64,000 nt of DNA from contig PWHR01000020.1 of NCBI GenBank assembly GCA_003554965.1, positions 1 to 64,000 of the forward strand, in the 5' to 3' direction. Position numbers and translations under genes: made by a program. Shown here piece by piece: positions 27,976-41,331 of the stretch. The notes below the pieces were generated by a model that saw only the letters and a program-made list of their open reading frames with translations, made no database searches and had not been told where the DNA came from. The first letter of the stretch is position 1, and each line of letters begins with the position of its first letter. The DNA comes from Thermoplasmata archaeon (lineage in GTDB: Archaea; Thermoplasmatota; Thermoplasmata; Halarchaeoplasmatales; Halarchaeoplasmataceae).

Positions 27976-28858
27976 GTCCGATGAGATAAAAAAACTTAGA
28001 AAGGCGGGTATAATCGCAAGGAGATCACTCCACAAAGCGAAAGAAGTATGTGGGGAAGGCGTATCTTATCTTGAAGTGGCTGAAGAGGCAGAAAAAGTTA
28101 TATTCGACCATGGTGCAAAACCCGCATTTCCAATGAATATAAGCGTCAATTCAGTGGGAGCTCATTATACTCCGATCGAGAACGATGATAAAGTTTTCAA
28201 AAAGGGAGATCTGGTCAAGCTTGACATTGGATGTCATGTAGACGGTTATATTGCTGATAATGCACTGACGATAGAGATAGGTACGTCTCGCCACACTTCT
28301 TTGATAAAAGCTGCCGAAGAAGCATTAGCTGTAGCGATAAAAACCATAAGACCCGGTATCAGAACCAAAGATATCGGGAAGAACATAGAAAACATGATAG
28401 AGAGTAGAGGATTCAAACCGATCTCAAACCTTACAGGCCACGAGCTGAAAAGACACGTTCTTCACGCTGGGACCTCTATCCCGAACGTTTCCAAGGGCTG
28501 GACAAAGATAAAAAAAGGTATGGTCCTTGCGATAGAACCATTCGCAACCGATGGTGGTGGAAAAGTCAAAGAGGATCAACCGGGAGATATATATAAATTG
28601 GAGCATAAGCGTAACTTGAAGAGAGAAGATCTCGAGTTTTATGAATGGATTGAAAATAAATACGGCACACTTCCTTTCGCTGCTAGATGGTGTGAAGATT
28701 ATGGAGACGGTCACGAAAAACTGCTACGACGTTTGCGGCGTTTTGGTTCAGCGATGAATTATCCAGTACTCGTTGAAAAAAAACAGGGATTGGTAAGCCA
28801 AAGCGAACATACCGTTATAGTCACTTCGAAGGGCTGCAAAGTTACTACAAAATCGTGA
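27968..28858 (+). CDS. map: Type II methionine aminopeptidase
   Basis: KPAFPMNISVNSVGAHYTP, DLVKLDIGCHVDGYIADNALTI, LTGHELKRHVLHAGTSIPN, VLAIEPFATDGGGKV, QSEHTVIVT. Confidence 0.95.
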   Translation: MLKSDEIKKLRKAGIIARRSLHKAKEVCGEGVSYLEVAEEAEKVIFDHGAKPAFPMNISVNSVGAHYTPIENDDKVFKKGDLVKLDIGCHVDGYIADNALTIEIGTSRHTSLIKAAEEALAVAIKTIRPGIRTKDIGKNIENMIESRGFKPISNLTGHELKRHVLHAGTSIPNVSKGWTKIKKGMVLAIEPFATDGGGKVKEDQPGDIYKLEHKRNLKREDLEFYEWIENKYGTLPFAARWCEDYGDGHEKLLRRLRRFGSAMNYPVLVEKKQGLVSQSEHTVIVTSKGCKVTTKS

Positions 28859-28931
28859 GCAGTCACAAGGTTTAATAAATGCAATCTACTTTCCTATTAA
28901 AAAGAGCGGAACAAAAGAGGAGGAGATCGAT

Positions 28932-30476
28932 TTGTCCCCTGATGATGGCGTATTAGATGAGATAGACTCTAGTCTTGTAACTCTAAAAGAGAAGGCGGAA
29001 GAGTTGAAGGAGAAAAAACAGGAACTACTAGATCTTGAAGAAGAATTAGAGATGAAGGAGGAGGACCTGAAGACCGAAAAAAGACAACTTTTAGAAAAAT
29101 CAGAGGTTTTAGACGAAAGAGAGATAGAGCTTGAAGAGTGGGAGAGAAAATTAAATGATAAAGAAGAGGGATTAGAAGAAAAAGAATTTGAACTAGAAGA
29201 AAAGGAAGAGGGCTTGAAAGATAGTGAACAAGCGGTCCAGATAGAAAAAGATAATATCAAGACTGCAAAAGAGGAATTATCTGAGGAAAGGAAAGAATTA
29301 GAAGAACAAAAAGAGGAACTACAAGAGGCTGAGAGAGACATAGAAAAGAAAAAAGAAATATTGGAAGAAAAAGAAGAAGATTTAGATGATAGGATCAAAG
29401 ATGTCGAAGAGAGAGAACAAGAGATAAAAGAAAAAGAAAAGAGGTTGGATGAGAAGGGAGAAGAACTCGAAGATAAAGAAGAAGACCTGGAATCTAAAGA
29501 GAGTCAGCTCGACAAAAGAGATGCTGAGTTGGATAAAAAAGAAGAAGAGTTGCAAAAATTGAAATCTGATTTGAAAGAGAGAGAAGAGGTGATAGAGGAA
29601 ACTCTTAAAAATACGATAGAGAAGATAAAACGATTCCAGGAAGAAGAGACGATTAAGAGCGAGAAAGAGAAAAAAGAAACTGGTCTAGAAGAAAAAGAAG
29701 AAGTCGGAAAAGAAGTGGAAAGGGAAGAGAGAATTGAAGAAGAGACGGTAGAGAGTGAAGAAGAAAGTGAAGTGGAGAAGAAAGAGATAGTAGAAGAAAG
29801 GATGGACGAACGGTGGAAAGAGATAGAACAAAGGCTAGAAGAAATACATAGGAAGAGATCCACCCTTCAAGAATTTGATCTGGTTTCGGATGAATTAGAA
29901 AGGTCGATCCATCGAGCAGAAGATGCTAAAGAGAATAAAAATTATCAGCAGGCCCTTGAGCTGTTAGACCAGAGTTCAAAGATCGCAGAGAACTTATTAT
30001 CTGATATGAAAACCTCAGATGAGGAAAAAGACGATTATGCATTCTTGTGTCCTGAGTGTGAGAGCGAGATAGAGGAAGATGCCATAGAATGTCCTAACTG
30101 TGGAGTCATCTTCGAAGAAGAAGAGGAAAAAGAAGAGATGGATGAAGAACTTATCGAAGCGAAGGAAAGAATTTCAGAAGAGTTGAAAGGATTGAAGATA
30201 AAATCAAAAGTGAAAAAAGTGGTCAAATTGGTCATAGATGAGACCGATGGTAAGATCGAAGTTCAACTCCACCCTAAGAAGACCTTCGGAAAGATACCTC
30301 CCTTCAAAAGTAAAAGATCTCAAAGAGAGATAGAGTATTACTTCCTGTCCATAGATCCTATCGATTACTCGATGGAGGATATAGAAAAGAAATTGAGGAA
30401 GTTCGAAGATAATTACAAACGAAAATGGAAGATGGATAAGGAAAAGAAGAAAGATATGAAGAAAAGAAGAAGATGA
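28932..30476 (+). CDS. Coiled-coil protein with C-terminal zinc ribbon
   Basis: TTG start; about 270 residues of E/K/L heptads; FLCPECESEIEEDAIECPNCGVIFEEEEE near the C-terminus. Confidence 0.8.
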   Translation: MSPDDGVLDEIDSSLVTLKEKAEELKEKKQELLDLEEELEMKEEDLKTEKRQLLEKSEVLDEREIELEEWERKLNDKEEGLEEKEFELEEKEEGLKDSEQAVQIEKDNIKTAKEELSEERKELEEQKEELQEAERDIEKKKEILEEKEEDLDDRIKDVEEREQEIKEKEKRLDEKGEELEDKEEDLESKESQLDKRDAELDKKEEELQKLKSDLKEREEVIEETLKNTIEKIKRFQEEETIKSEKEKKETGLEEKEEVGKEVEREERIEEETVESEEESEVEKKEIVEERMDERWKEIEQRLEEIHRKRSTLQEFDLVSDELERSIHRAEDAKENKNYQQALELLDQSSKIAENLLSDMKTSDEEKDDYAFLCPECESEIEEDAIECPNCGVIFEEEEEKEEMDEELIEAKERISEELKGLKIKSKVKKVVKLVIDETDGKIEVQLHPKKTFGKIPPFKSKRSQREIEYYFLSIDPIDYSMEDIEKKLRKFEDNYKRKWKMDKEKKKDMKKRRR

Positions 30477-30557
30477 TTTTACAAACTGGGTTTGGATAGA
30501 TCCGGCTTGTATCCTTCTCACAAAAATGTTAAATTTGACCGAACACTTTTTAGAAAC

Positions 30558-34302
<3,745 letters not shown>

Positions 34303-34324
34303 ACAGGTTCTCCTATCCTTTCTC

Positions 34325-34876
34325 CTAAATCCTGTATCGTATCTCTTCAGGGAGTTTTATATCCTCTCCCTCATCTGAATAGACCTGAAGAACGTTGTAG
34401 ATATCCGGTTTATAACATATCTCCTTCTCTATATCACACCTTTTCTTCAGAAGATTGCCAACCCTTAACACGTCAGCTTCATCTAGGTAGTTAGGTGTAT
34501 AGACCCGGATCGTATGTTCCTCAAGATCCCTTTTCTCACGTATCCAGTCGGTAGTTACTTGTCCTCCCCATATCTTGTATTCAGAGATAAGTTCCTTTAT
34601 CTTCATCCAAACTTCATCGACTTTATCTGGACAAACGAATAGTTCCCATTTTCCACTGAGATAACCATCTTCAACTGCTCTTTTATCTATCTTTTTCACC
34701 TTTGGATCCCTATCCGAATTCTGATCAGGTTCGAATCTGACTTTTTCTGGATCTTGTACTTGATTTTTTTCTAGATATTCTTCAAGCCTTTCTCCGCTTT
34801 TTTTTAAACCATTCATTATCCATTCTCTCCCCTCTGTGTCGGAGGGTAAGGCATCATCAATGTTACTTTCTGTCAT
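34325..34876 (-). CDS. DUF1917 / BLES03-like protein
   Basis: GKWELFVCPDKVDEVWMKIKELI ... TIRVYTPNYLDEADVLRVGNLL ... CYKPDIYNVLQVYS. Confidence 0.6.
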   Translation of the reverse strand: MTESNIDDALPSDTEGREWIMNGLKKSGERLEEYLEKNQVQDPEKVRFEPDQNSDRDPKVKKIDKRAVEDGYLSGKWELFVCPDKVDEVWMKIKELISEYKIWGGQVTTDWIREKRDLEEHTIRVYTPNYLDEADVLRVGNLLKKRCDIEKEICYKPDIYNVLQVYSDEGEDIKLPEEIRYRI

Positions 34877-34978
34877 ATGCGATTAATTACATCTAGAAGT
34901 GAAGTAATAAATCTTTCTTCGGGAAGAGTTGGAAAGAAAAGAAGAAAAGTGTTTTCCTCGATGGGGTTATTCCTTGCC

Positions 34979-35266
34979 TTATTCTTCCATCTTAGTTACA
35001 AGTTCATCAATGTCCATTGCCGGAAGAGTGACCGTTTCTATCGATCCTCTAGAGGCTACTTCTGTTACCGTTTTATATATATCAGCTTGGGATGGGGCAT
35101 CTACGATGGTTATGAAGTCGTACTGCCCTAACATCGCATACTGCTCGACTACATCGGCTCCTTTAGCCTCTAGTTCTTGGTTTACTTCTTTTATCCTCTC
35201 TGGTCTTTCCATTATGGTCTTTCTTCCCTCGTCAGTCAATTTAGACAATATCACATACTTACTCAT
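34979..35266 (-). CDS. GYD-domain protein
   Basis: MSKYVILSKLTDEGRKTIMERPERIKEVNQELEAKGADVVEQYAMLGQYDFITIVDAPS; start refined to the ATG at 35266. Confidence 0.8.
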   Translation of the reverse strand: MSKYVILSKLTDEGRKTIMERPERIKEVNQELEAKGADVVEQYAMLGQYDFITIVDAPSQADIYKTVTEVASRGSIETVTLPAMDIDELVTKMEE

Positions 35267-35330
35267 TTTTTCCCTCGCTTTAATGAATGTTAAAATCGTA
35301 TATAAGCATTTTTGATTTTCTCTTATACTC

Positions 35331-37583
35331 TCAATATTTTTTGAAGTCTTTCTCTTCTCCTTCATCCCACCACTCATCGAACTCTTCCTGAGATATTTCT
35401 TCGTAATGTTCTTCAATCAATTCTTCCTCTTCTTCGATCGGAATTTCAGATTTTCCAAGATTTTGGAAAATATTAAAAAATGCCAATAATCCCAGCACCA
35501 TCACCACTACAGAGGATATCACTAATGGCCATACCCATCTCGTGAACACCCATCTACTTCGTTCCTCCTCCATCTCAATCGGGCCGATATTTTTTTCCCT
35601 ACTAGGATCTAAATCCACTTCGATTTCTTTTTCAACGTATCCTTCTTTTCTAAACAGCAATTTTTCCACCTGAGAATCGATTATCAAAGTAAAGTTCCCT
35701 TCTTCATCTGACCTTACCCGAGTATAATTTCCAAAGGAATCATCAGATTGGACGATCACGTCAGATAGCGGTTCATCGTCTGTTGAGTATATTTGACCAC
35801 GAACAGTAGTCTCGGACGTAGTTATCAAAACCCTGCGTTCCTCTAGTCTATTCATTGCAAAGTCCTTCCCCGTAATTAGTACCTCGTAGCTTTCCCCATA
35901 ACTAAAATTCTCTTCAGGTATAAATCGATATATTGTTCCCTGTCCTACGACCTCACCATCCACCCCTTCTATCTCGATATCTACACTATCCTCCATCATC
36001 TCCTCTGAAAATGAGACGATTATGTTGGAATCTACTGGGACTCCTTCACCTCTTGGATAGAAATCTTCGATTTCTGGTGGGGTACCATCTGGAACTGCTT
36101 CATAATTCTTACTGACTACGCTTACGTTTTCATCGTTAGATGCCTGAAAAGAATAAATATATTCTTCTTGATTGGTCACATTTTCATCCTCCATCCCTCT
36201 GACCCCGGCTTCCACCTGTTCATAAAGGGATAGATTCCCTTCATCCTCTCCTCTATAGATATATATATGTGAAAAAGGTTCAAAAAGTGAGTACCTAGGC
36301 TCTGTCCAGTTTAATATCACTTTTCCATCTCTAGGTTGAACTGATATATTTTCTGGTGGTCCGATCAATGAGGAAAGAGGATGATTATCATATATACTAT
36401 CTCCTTCAATTTCATACGGCTCATCGATTATGCCATCTCTGTTTTCGTCAGTTCCTGTATGAGGGGCCCAATGATTACCTAAATCATCTTCAGAATACCA
36501 TCGGTTCTGTAATAAATAATTGTCATCTCTAGCCTGAGAAGGACGTTTTTCAGTATAAAAAAGTCTATCGGCGTTGTTGTATCTAAACGAATTGAGGTAG
36601 ATATGGTTATGAGCGGAGTCTTCATCTACTCTGATTCCGTATGCAGAGGAATCTTTTATCAGATTATTAGTTATGTTGTTATAATTGCTGTCCTCGATGA
36701 GAATACCGTATCCTAAGTTCGATTTGATCGTGTTCGAGCAGATACGTATCTCTTCATTTTCTCTAAGATGGATACCTTTCAGATTCTGTCCCTCTATGAC
36801 GGAATCTTTGAGAGTGATATTATCGGAATGAGCTAAAGTTATCCCAACGCTCCCTAAATCGATCTCAATCCCTTCTATATCAACCCCAGTCGAATTAACT
36901 ATCATCAATTGTCCTAGATTTTCATTCTTGATATTTTGCTCTCTTGAATCTGTGATATATCTTATGGGATTTCCGCTAACCGTATTATTTGTAGAGATGA
37001 TCTGATTGGCCAAGGTATTTTTATCCCCCTCTAAGATGAAACCATTGTTCAGGAATGTGTTATCATAAAAAGTGTTGTTGGGACTGTCTTCCTTGATCTG
37101 CATACCAATCTCCAGCCCCTCCATGATGTTGTTAGAAACAAAGGAGTTATTTCTTGCGGCTTCTAATTGTATTCCCGTCTCAGCATCTTTTATCTCATTA
37201 TTTTCCATGGTAAAGTTGGATACTTGGGAAATTCTAACTCCTATCCTAGTAGAATTTTGTATCTCACAATTCCTAACTATAAAATGCATATCAGTGTTTG
37301 ATAAATACAGACTATATTGCTCTCCTTTTCCATCTATTATTTGGCCAGAGAGAACGTAAGGATTCTCTTGGGTGCCGTTCCCTTCTAATTCATGTATTTT
37401 AGCGAATCTTTTGAGTTCAGTATTATTACCAATCTCAATATTTTCAAGAGGTTTATCTTCTAAAAAATTCTCTTTAAGAGTGTCTCCTCTACCGTTGAAA
37501 GGTAAACTCATCAGTGTACTCGTAACGATGAGCATGAGGATTATTATCGCCATAATAAATTTCTTCACCATCTCTTCCGACAT
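35331..37583 (-). CDS. Secreted/anchored NosD-like right-handed beta-helix protein with Ig-like and carboxypeptidase-regulatory-like domains
   Basis: Signal/TM N-terminus; repeated beta-helix motifs (FTMENNEIKDAETGIQLEAARNNSFVSNNIMEG, YNNITNNLIKDSSAYGIRV); SbsA-like DGTPPEIEDFYPRGEGVPVDSNIIVSFSEEM; C-terminal TM and acidic tail. Confidence 0.8.
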   Translation of the reverse strand: MSEEMVKKFIMAIIILMLIVTSTLMSLPFNGRGDTLKENFLEDKPLENIEIGNNTELKRFAKIHELEGNGTQENPYVLSGQIIDGKGEQYSLYLSNTDMHFIVRNCEIQNSTRIGVRISQVSNFTMENNEIKDAETGIQLEAARNNSFVSNNIMEGLEIGMQIKEDSPNNTFYDNTFLNNGFILEGDKNTLANQIISTNNTVSGNPIRYITDSREQNIKNENLGQLMIVNSTGVDIEGIEIDLGSVGITLAHSDNITLKDSVIEGQNLKGIHLRENEEIRICSNTIKSNLGYGILIEDSNYNNITNNLIKDSSAYGIRVDEDSAHNHIYLNSFRYNNADRLFYTEKRPSQARDDNYLLQNRWYSEDDLGNHWAPHTGTDENRDGIIDEPYEIEGDSIYDNHPLSSLIGPPENISVQPRDGKVILNWTEPRYSLFEPFSHIYIYRGEDEGNLSLYEQVEAGVRGMEDENVTNQEEYIYSFQASNDENVSVVSKNYEAVPDGTPPEIEDFYPRGEGVPVDSNIIVSFSEEMMEDSVDIEIEGVDGEVVGQGTIYRFIPEENFSYGESYEVLITGKDFAMNRLEERRVLITTSETTVRGQIYSTDDEPLSDVIVQSDDSFGNYTRVRSDEEGNFTLIIDSQVEKLLFRKEGYVEKEIEVDLDPSREKNIGPIEMEEERSRWVFTRWVWPLVISSVVVMVLGLLAFFNIFQNLGKSEIPIEEEEELIEEHYEEISQEEFDEWWDEGEEKDFKKY

Positions 37584-37730
37584 TCATATTATAAATACAT
37601 AGACAAATACTTTAACTTTACTAAGGTTATCTTCTCGTAAAACGATATAACTATTATGTTCCGACCGAAAGATAATAAAACCGCTACTCTAATTATACTG
37701 TCACAATTCCAAATAAGGTGGTAGAAGAAG

Positions 37731-38186
37731 ATGGGGCCAAAAAGTAAAGAAGAGGATGAAGGAAACTTCATCGTTCCGATCGACAAGTTCAACTTAAGCA
37801 TACTATCTTCGATAGCTTTTGGTTTCATATTGATGGTTATTGGATTAATCGTTGATGGTTCTCTTGGTTTTCATTTTATGTTTGCTCTAGGTGTTTCTAT
37901 AGCAATGGGCACGTTGATTGGATACGCTGCCTATCTCTATTTGGACTCCCCGATGGGCATACTACTGGGGTTGGTAATCGGACTATTTATACCTCCTTTA
38001 GTCTCAGCACTGATCAAGGGCCCAGAATCTTCATACTTTGCGGCTATACTAGGTCCTGCTATTGGATCAGTGATCGGAGGCTTGATGGATAGAATAAGTG
38101 AAGACAGGGAAAGGATGGAACTCGATAGATCATCAAGCTACGGATCTGATCCATACCAACAAAGAGACCAGTTTCAAAAGGAATAG
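37731..38186 (+). CDS. Small polytopic membrane protein
   Basis: Several Gly-rich hydrophobic helices (FGFILMVIGLIVDGSLGFHFMFALGVSIAMGTLIGYAAYL...), polar C-terminal tail. Confidence 0.65.
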   Translation: MGPKSKEEDEGNFIVPIDKFNLSILSSIAFGFILMVIGLIVDGSLGFHFMFALGVSIAMGTLIGYAAYLYLDSPMGILLGLVIGLFIPPLVSALIKGPESSYFAAILGPAIGSVIGGLMDRISEDRERMELDRSSSYGSDPYQQRDQFQKE

Positions 38187-38217
38187 TTTTTATCTGATTA
38201 ATACATATGGCGATACG

Positions 38218-39147
38218 ATGGTTTCGGTAAAAAGATTCGGTTCCGAAAGCACAGATCTTAAAAAAAGGCCAGATACCCTGGCTTTAGGCATTGGAGGAGC
38301 CGGTAGGAATATAATCTCCGAAGTCAATTCAAAATCACTATCCAATATAAAGATGTATGAGATCGGAACTTCGAAAAGAAAAACTGAAACATCGTTCATC
38401 AGTATTTCGAAAGACGACTTAAAAGAAGCCTACGAATCCGACATCGCTTTTGGAAATAGACCTTTGACAGCATCAGAAAACAGGATAAGTCGAAGAATAA
38501 TGTCCCCTGATCTTTTTTATCTCATATCAGGCCTCGGTGGAGAAACCGGTAGCTGGGGTTCAAAGGTGTGTGCTGAGATGACTGAAAAGTTTAGTGCTTT
38601 TACGTTAGGGTTTTTTGCGAAACCTTTTGAATGTGAAAATAAAAATCGGCGAGATTTCGCTGATAAGGTGCAAAAACAGATACAGCAGCACCTCGATGTA
38701 GCTGCTATCTTTCCTAACAGTAAACTTCTAGAGATAAATCCACATCTGCCCATAAAAAAGGCATTTCAGGTGATGAACTCGATAATCAGGCTCCCTATGG
38801 AGGAGCTTAACGGCGTCATGACTAAAAAGGATATAACTAACTTGAAGGATTTTTGTGAAGGCATAGCCGAGTTCAGGATCGGAGCAGGATATGGGAAAGG
38901 TAGGGAAAGAGGGAAAAGAGCTTCTAAAGAAGCTTTAAGATCACCTTGGCTCAATGATTTTGAGAAATACCAAACCGTTCTTGCCGTAGTCACTAGCGGA
39001 AAGGGAAGTGGAGAGATAGAAGCTCAGGACGCTATAGAAGAGATAGTTAAAAAGTGGCCAGAAGCTAATATCCTCTGGGGACTCAGGAAAGACCCGAGCA
39101 TAGGAAAGAGAACGAGAGTAACCATCCTAGCTGGAACTAAAGGATAA
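38218..39147 (+). CDS. Divergent FtsZ/tubulin-superfamily GTPase-like protein
   Basis: T1-like LGIGGAGRNII; T4-like ISGLGGETGSWGSKVCAEM; FPNSKLLEINPHLPIKKAFQVMNSIIRLPMEEL resembles FtsZ IPNDKLL..LPLLEAF; C-terminal ANILWGLRKDPSIGKRTRVTILA resembles FtsZ ANIIFG...G.RVRVTVIA. Start refined to the ATG at 38218. Confidence 0.8.
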   Translation: MVSVKRFGSESTDLKKRPDTLALGIGGAGRNIISEVNSKSLSNIKMYEIGTSKRKTETSFISISKDDLKEAYESDIAFGNRPLTASENRISRRIMSPDLFYLISGLGGETGSWGSKVCAEMTEKFSAFTLGFFAKPFECENKNRRDFADKVQKQIQQHLDVAAIFPNSKLLEINPHLPIKKAFQVMNSIIRLPMEELNGVMTKKDITNLKDFCEGIAEFRIGAGYGKGRERGKRASKEALRSPWLNDFEKYQTVLAVVTSGKGSGEIEAQDAIEEIVKKWPEANILWGLRKDPSIGKRTRVTILAGTKG

Positions 39148-39184
39148 GTCTAAGTTCAATGTAATTAATTTCAGACGATTTTAG

Positions 39185-39475
39185 CTAACCAAAAACGGTC
39201 CCTACACCTTCAGCTGCTGCCTCTTCTTCCTCTTTGATTTTTTCTCTTACTTCTTCTTTGTTGTCAGCCACTTTGACTTCGTTTTCCTCGAACATTTCCT
39301 TCGCTTTTTCTACAGCCTTTTCATCACCTTCGACCATGACATAGGTGATATCCTCTTTGAACCCTAAACTCTCGCCTTCCTTGACATCGGTGTTCTGTCT
39401 ACTGATTAGATCGTCGCTCAATATATCATCGATAACTTCCATCTGTTCGGATTTTACCTCGAATACTTCATACAT
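39185..39475 (-). CDS. Hypothetical small acidic protein
   Basis: 96-aa frame from ATG at 39475; no clear family. Confidence 0.5.
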   Translation of the reverse strand: MYEVFEVKSEQMEVIDDILSDDLISRQNTDVKEGESLGFKEDITYVMVEGDEKAVEKAKEMFEENEVKVADNKEEVREKIKEEEEAAAEGVGTVFG

Positions 39476-39522
39476 GGTAATCAAAGGGTTACAAAAGTTG
39501 TAGAATAAAAATATTTCTATTC

Positions 39523-39708
39523 TCATTCGTAGGGTGGCTGGCTTTTTTGATAAGTTAACGGCAATATTATCAAAAAGATCCCCACTATAGCCATCCCTAC
39601 CGAGATCACATCCGGCAAATCAAAGAGAATTGAAACCGCGATGGACAGAACAAAAAATAGACCTCCTAACATAAGGATGAATACTTTTGCATAGTTATCA
39701 ACTAACAT
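39523..39708 (-). CDS. Small membrane protein (two TM)
   Basis: VFILMLGGLFFVLSIAVSILF...VGMAIVGIFLIILPLTY. Confidence 0.5.
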   Translation of the reverse strand: MLVDNYAKVFILMLGGLFFVLSIAVSILFDLPDVISVGMAIVGIFLIILPLTYQKSQPPYE

Positions 39709-39990
39709 GAGTATCTATCGAAAATGATATACCCTTATGTATTTAATCTTTTTTCAAGCTCTTCATTCTTCATTGTAGCATCCCAAAATCAAAAGAAAAA
39801 CTTTGATCTCTAAAAATCAGGAGAGATCTTTAAAAAATTAGTAATGGTTATTAAAATCCGCTTCGATACGATGTAAGGCTCTCAATTATAACGGTCCTTC
39901 AAGAGATAGACCTTTCAAAAAGCGATTTCACATATCAGGATCTCAAGAAAGGTTTATATGCATACACACCGATAGACTTGGTGTCTTAAG

Positions 39991-41322
39991 ATGACAGAAG
40001 AGTGGAGTAGAAAGATCGCTACCAATACGATACCGGGTCCCAAATCAAAGGAGATATTGAAAAGAAAGGTGGACTGCGTACCCGACGGTATATCCATAGC
40101 CCATGAGATAATAGCGGATAAAGCTTATGGTCCCTATATAAAAGATGTAGACGGAAATATTTTCATAGACTTCGCCGGCGGTATCGCCGTGATCAACGCA
40201 GGGCATTCCAACCCAAAGATATTAGATGCCATGAAAAGACAGGTCGATCGATTCACTCATACTCAGGCTTACAAGGTGCCTTATGAGAAATACATAGAGT
40301 TGGCAGAGAAGATCATCTCTATCTCTCCCATAAAGGGAGAGAACAAAAAATGCTATTTTGCCAATTCAGGCGCTGAAGCCGTAGAGAACGCGATAAGGGT
40401 GGCAAGACATCATAAAAATGCACCCAGGATCATCCGCTTCACCAACTCATTTCACGGCAGGACTTCACTCACTATGGGGCTCACCGCTAACTCCACTTAC
40501 AAGAAAGGCGCATTCCCAGAAGACTCTTATGTCGATATAGCTCCTTTTCCAGATCCAAACGAATTTCCTGGAACTGAAAGAGAATGCATAGAGTATTCCA
40601 TCGATTACCTTGAATATCTGGTGGAAACGGAGTGTTCACCGGAAGAGACCGCCGCCGTAATCATAGAACCAGTTCAGGGCGAAGGGGGATATCTTGAAGC
40701 CCCCCAGAAGTTTATGAACCATTTGAGAGATGTCTGTGACAGACACGAGATAGCTCTGATAACGGACGAGGTTCAGAGCGGGGTCGGACGAACAGGGAAA
40801 TTCTGGGCATCCGAGCACTACGATGTAGAACCAGACATAATCACCTTCGGTAAATCCATAGCTAACGGACTGCCTCTGAGTGGTATAGTAGGAAGAAAAA
40901 AAATTTTAGATTCGGTCCATCCAGGCGGTATCGGAGGCACATACGGAGGCAATCCGGTCGCATGTTCCGCAGCTTTAGCCACCATAGACGAGATAAACGA
41001 AAACTTGGATCACGCTCAGATGATGGGTCAACTCATGAGAGATCATCTCGAAAGATTAAAGAAAAGATTCGATCTCATAGATGAGCTTAGAGGTATCGGA
41101 CCCATGATAGGTATAGTTTTGAGAGATCAGGAAGGCGAAGCTTTACCCGATGCTACGGAAGAAGTCATCGATCGGTCTAGAGAAAAAGGACTGCTGCTTT
41201 TGAAATCGGGTATCAAAGGCAACGTAATAAGGATATGCGGTCCTATCCTTATGACAACCTCTGAGATAATCGAAGAGGCCATGAGCATACTGGAAGAGGC
41301 TCTGGAAAAGGTCTCTACTTGA
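39991..41322 (+). CDS. Class III aminotransferase (4-aminobutyrate aminotransferase-like)
   Basis: YFANSGAEAVENAIRVAR, FTNSFHGRTSLTMGLT, AVIIEPVQGEGGYLEAP, LITDEVQSGVGRTGKFWASEHYDVEPDIITFGKSIANGLPLS. Confidence 0.93.
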   Translation: MTEEWSRKIATNTIPGPKSKEILKRKVDCVPDGISIAHEIIADKAYGPYIKDVDGNIFIDFAGGIAVINAGHSNPKILDAMKRQVDRFTHTQAYKVPYEKYIELAEKIISISPIKGENKKCYFANSGAEAVENAIRVARHHKNAPRIIRFTNSFHGRTSLTMGLTANSTYKKGAFPEDSYVDIAPFPDPNEFPGTERECIEYSIDYLEYLVETECSPEETAAVIIEPVQGEGGYLEAPQKFMNHLRDVCDRHEIALITDEVQSGVGRTGKFWASEHYDVEPDIITFGKSIANGLPLSGIVGRKKILDSVHPGGIGGTYGGNPVACSAALATIDEINENLDHAQMMGQLMRDHLERLKKRFDLIDELRGIGPMIGIVLRDQEGEALPDATEEVIDRSREKGLLLLKSGIKGNVIRICGPILMTTSEIIEEAMSILEEALEKVST

Positions 41323-41331
41323 TCTGCACGA

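Noticed and set aside
28886-29398. Minus-strand 170-aa Ser-rich ORF (and 29504-29863)
   Set aside because: Antisense shadow of the E/K-rich coiled coil 28932-30476.
39911-39975. Inverted ACCTTTC/GAAAGGT upstream of the GABA-AT-like gene
   Set aside because: Long loop, short arms, and AAAGGT-type words recur as Shine-Dalgarno sequences here; not distinguishable from chance.
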